A DNA stretch of 64,000 nucleotides from Pleodorina starrii (lineage: Eukaryota > Chlorophyta > Chlorophyceae > Chlamydomonadales > Volvocaceae), in the NCBI GenBank assembly GCA_030267565.1, contig BRXU01000009.1, positions 1,510,001 to 1,574,000 on the forward strand. The letters run 5' to 3'. This document shows positions 62,201 through 64,000 of the stretch, in pieces. The notes beneath the pieces are model-generated. The model had not been told where the DNA came from. It made no database searches and was given only the letters and a program-made list of their open reading frames with translations. The position numbers and the translations under genes were made by a program. Numbering within the stretch: the first letter of the stretch is position 1; the number at the start of each line of letters is the position of its first letter.

Positions 62201-64000
62201 CTCCACCTCCGCCACCTCGTGCCCCATGCAGGCCTGGTTCCAGTGGTAGGCGATGGTGGTGAGGGTGGCCACGTGCTGCTCCTCCAACGACTTCTCAAGC
62301 TCCTGAGACACAACAACAGGGGGGGCACGAGGGAGGACAGGACAGGACAGGCGCCGACAGAGGGAGGGCGACATCCGCGCACCGTCAGCGGCGGCGGCGG
62401 CGGCAGCAGAGGCAAACAGCGAGGCAAGCCGCCGCCGGCGCGCGCCGCACGTGGTCTGGAGAGTCGTAACAGGTCAAGACGCACGTGGTCATCATGCACG
62501 TGATCTGCAAAGTCACAGCGGGATGTGTGTGTGTGTGTCTGTGTGTGTGTCTGTCTGTGTGTGTCTCTCTCTCCCTCCCGGAGCCCCCGGGCGGCGGCGG
62601 CGGCGCCCGCCGCTTCACAGTTCAGTTCCGTCCCGCCCCCCAGAGAAGCCACGCGGACGCGAGGCGACGGCGCGCTTGCCTGCGCCAGCTTGGCGTGCAG
62701 CCTCCGGCGCTGGTAGTGCGGAATGACCTCGTACACGATGTCTCGCTCCACCATGTTGAACTCCCACACGCCCTCCGCGTCGGTGGCCTTGAGGAAGTTG
62801 CCTGAGGGCGGGGGGGGGGGTAAAAAATGATACCGCAGCGGAGACGGCGGGGGGGGGCCCGGGTGAGCGAGGTGGGGGCGGAGGGTGAGCGTGAGGGCGG
62901 AGGCGAGGGTGGGCGGAGAGGGCGGGTGGATGGGCAGGCAGCGTCCCGTGTGTGTGTGTGTGTGTGAGTGTGCACGCACGCGACACACAAAGAGAGACGC
63001 ACCCACACCTGGACACGGAACCGCGGGACCGGACCGCCTTCGAATGTGCCCCTCCCTGCACATACACACACGCATACACAAGTCTCTCTGCACTGCCTGG
63101 GTGCTGCGCATACTCCCAGTCTCTCTGCACTGCCTGGCGCCGTGCCGCACTGCATCACCCTGCCTGGCCGCTGCGCCGCCGCACTGCCCTGCGCTGCACC
63201 GCACAGTCCTTGCCCCGGCTCGCCCCCCCCCCGACCCACCCCTCTCCAGCTCCTGCAGGTGCGCCCTCAGCTCCTCCTTGGACTTGTTGATGGGGTAGAA
63301 CTTGTGCAGGATGTCCAGATCCACCCACTGGCCCATGACGGAGGCCACCTTGAGGGTCAGGTGGATGCCGGGCTTCAGGCGGTCCATGCGCTCAATGATC
63401 ACCTGCAGGGGAGGGAGGGAGGGAGGGCGGGAGGGACCCAGAGAGGGCAGTGGGGCGCAGCGCAGGGCAGGACAGGGCAGGACGCAGCAGGGCGGCGCAG
63501 TGCGGGGTTTTGTTTCGGGTGCATTGCGGTTCTGGTGCTGGACTGCTGGTTGTGCAGTGCGCGAAGAGGAGGAGGCGGAGGAGGAGGAGCAGGAGGAGGG
63601 ATGAGGGAGCCGAAGGGGTGTGCAGTGCAGTGCGCGGGGGGAGGAGGGGAGCGGTGCGGTGGCAGCGGGATCGGGGGGCTGCTGCGGAGCGTGGACCGCG
63701 CGCCGATGACGATGAAGTGGAGTTCTGGAGCGCGTGGGGAAGAGCGCAGCCCGGGGGATTGGCGGCTGATGCCGCTGCAGAGCCGTGGCAGAGCGCTTGC
63801 TGCAGGTGCTGGGTTGCACGTCCCCTTGGGCTGACCAACGGGGCATGGGGGCATTTGGTGCATTTGGTGTCGGTTGGCAAGACGCGGTATACGGGCGCCG
63901 TACCAAAGCCGTACCACGTACCTGCTGGAAGTTGAGGTTCCGAATCATCTTGTTGACGTTGGCCGAGAACTCGCCCCCCTGGTCGGGCAGCCAGGGCCGC
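59300..64000 (-). CDS. Soluble adenylyl cyclase (type 10)-like protein, C-terminal part
   Basis: Nine exons visible: 63922->64000, 63240-63402, 62680-62801, 62175-62302, 61675-61824, 61090-61295, 60529-60812, 60022-60172, 59300-59520, giving about 500 residues up to the stop. The order of features is RMDRLKPGIHLTLKVASVMG, then WEFNMVERDIVYEVIPHYQR and LHAKLAQELEKSLEEQ, then TPR-like helices (TTIAYHWNQAC, LMEALKLYQKAAQIAEVL). This matches the part downstream of the NTPase domain in ADCY10-type cyclases and related AAA/TPR regulators. The cyclase catalytic domains would lie beyond the right edge and are not seen, so enzymatic function is not shown here. The intron 62303-62679 has a GC donor (CAG|GCAAGC), with phase 0 on both sides. 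A Gly/Ser-rich insert occurs in exon 60529-60812. An alternative is another ATPase/TPR signalling protein of the same superfamily. Confidence 0.68.

Overview
This is a 64 kb window of nuclear DNA from a eukaryote, most likely a volvocine/chlamydomonad green alga. The evidence is GC-rich sequence, many short exons with canonical GT-AG introns, Ala/Gly/Gln-rich low-complexity inserts inside conserved proteins, UGUAA-type poly(A) signals downstream of several stop codons, a plastid-targeted small protein, and CCCTAAAA (chlamydomonad telomere type) tracts in introns. There is no sign of bacterial operons, CRISPR arrays, phage or rRNA, and no convincing tRNA. All gene models were built by hand from splice signals. 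In every multi-exon model the reading phases close across all introns.

Layout. (1) 1-976, minus: start of an F-box/LRR protein running off the left edge, divergent from a small plastid-type protein (1293-1853, plus). A possible very small gene lies at 2258-2584 (plus). (2) 4210-7976, minus: a 1007-residue poly-Gln protein with two B3-like domains. (3) 10125-32017, minus: a 31-exon, 1467-residue paladin-family protein with three PTP-like modules. Its 7.8 kb intron (15849-23657) contains nearly all the satellite DNA of the window. (4) 34709-42104, minus: a 15-exon C2-domain/class 3 lipase with one N-terminal membrane segment and a 250 bp pure TTA microsatellite in an intron. (5) 43090-43506, plus: a decayed LINE-type fragment. 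(6) 45109-49514, minus: tyrosyl-DNA phosphodiesterase 1 with an N-terminal FHA-like domain, divergent from (7) 49905-56185, plus: a 13-exon LRR protein whose tail carries repeated NPFL motifs. (8) 59300 to beyond 64000, minus: C-terminal ~500 residues of a protein resembling the ATPase/helical region of soluble (type 10) adenylyl cyclases.

The genes do not form an obvious pathway. Shared themes are DNA repair and gene regulation (TDP1, B3-like protein), lipid or inositol-phosphate signalling and membranes (paladin, C2-lipase, NPFL protein, cyclase-like protein), and ubiquitin ligase adaptors (F-box).

The most unusual signals are an 11-fold occurrence of the split palindrome GACCCRYGGGTC scattered through genic DNA, the LRR protein with an NPFL-rich tail, a complex nested satellite block inside one intron, and two probable GC-AG introns. 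No complete novel biological system could be demonstrated from sequence alone.
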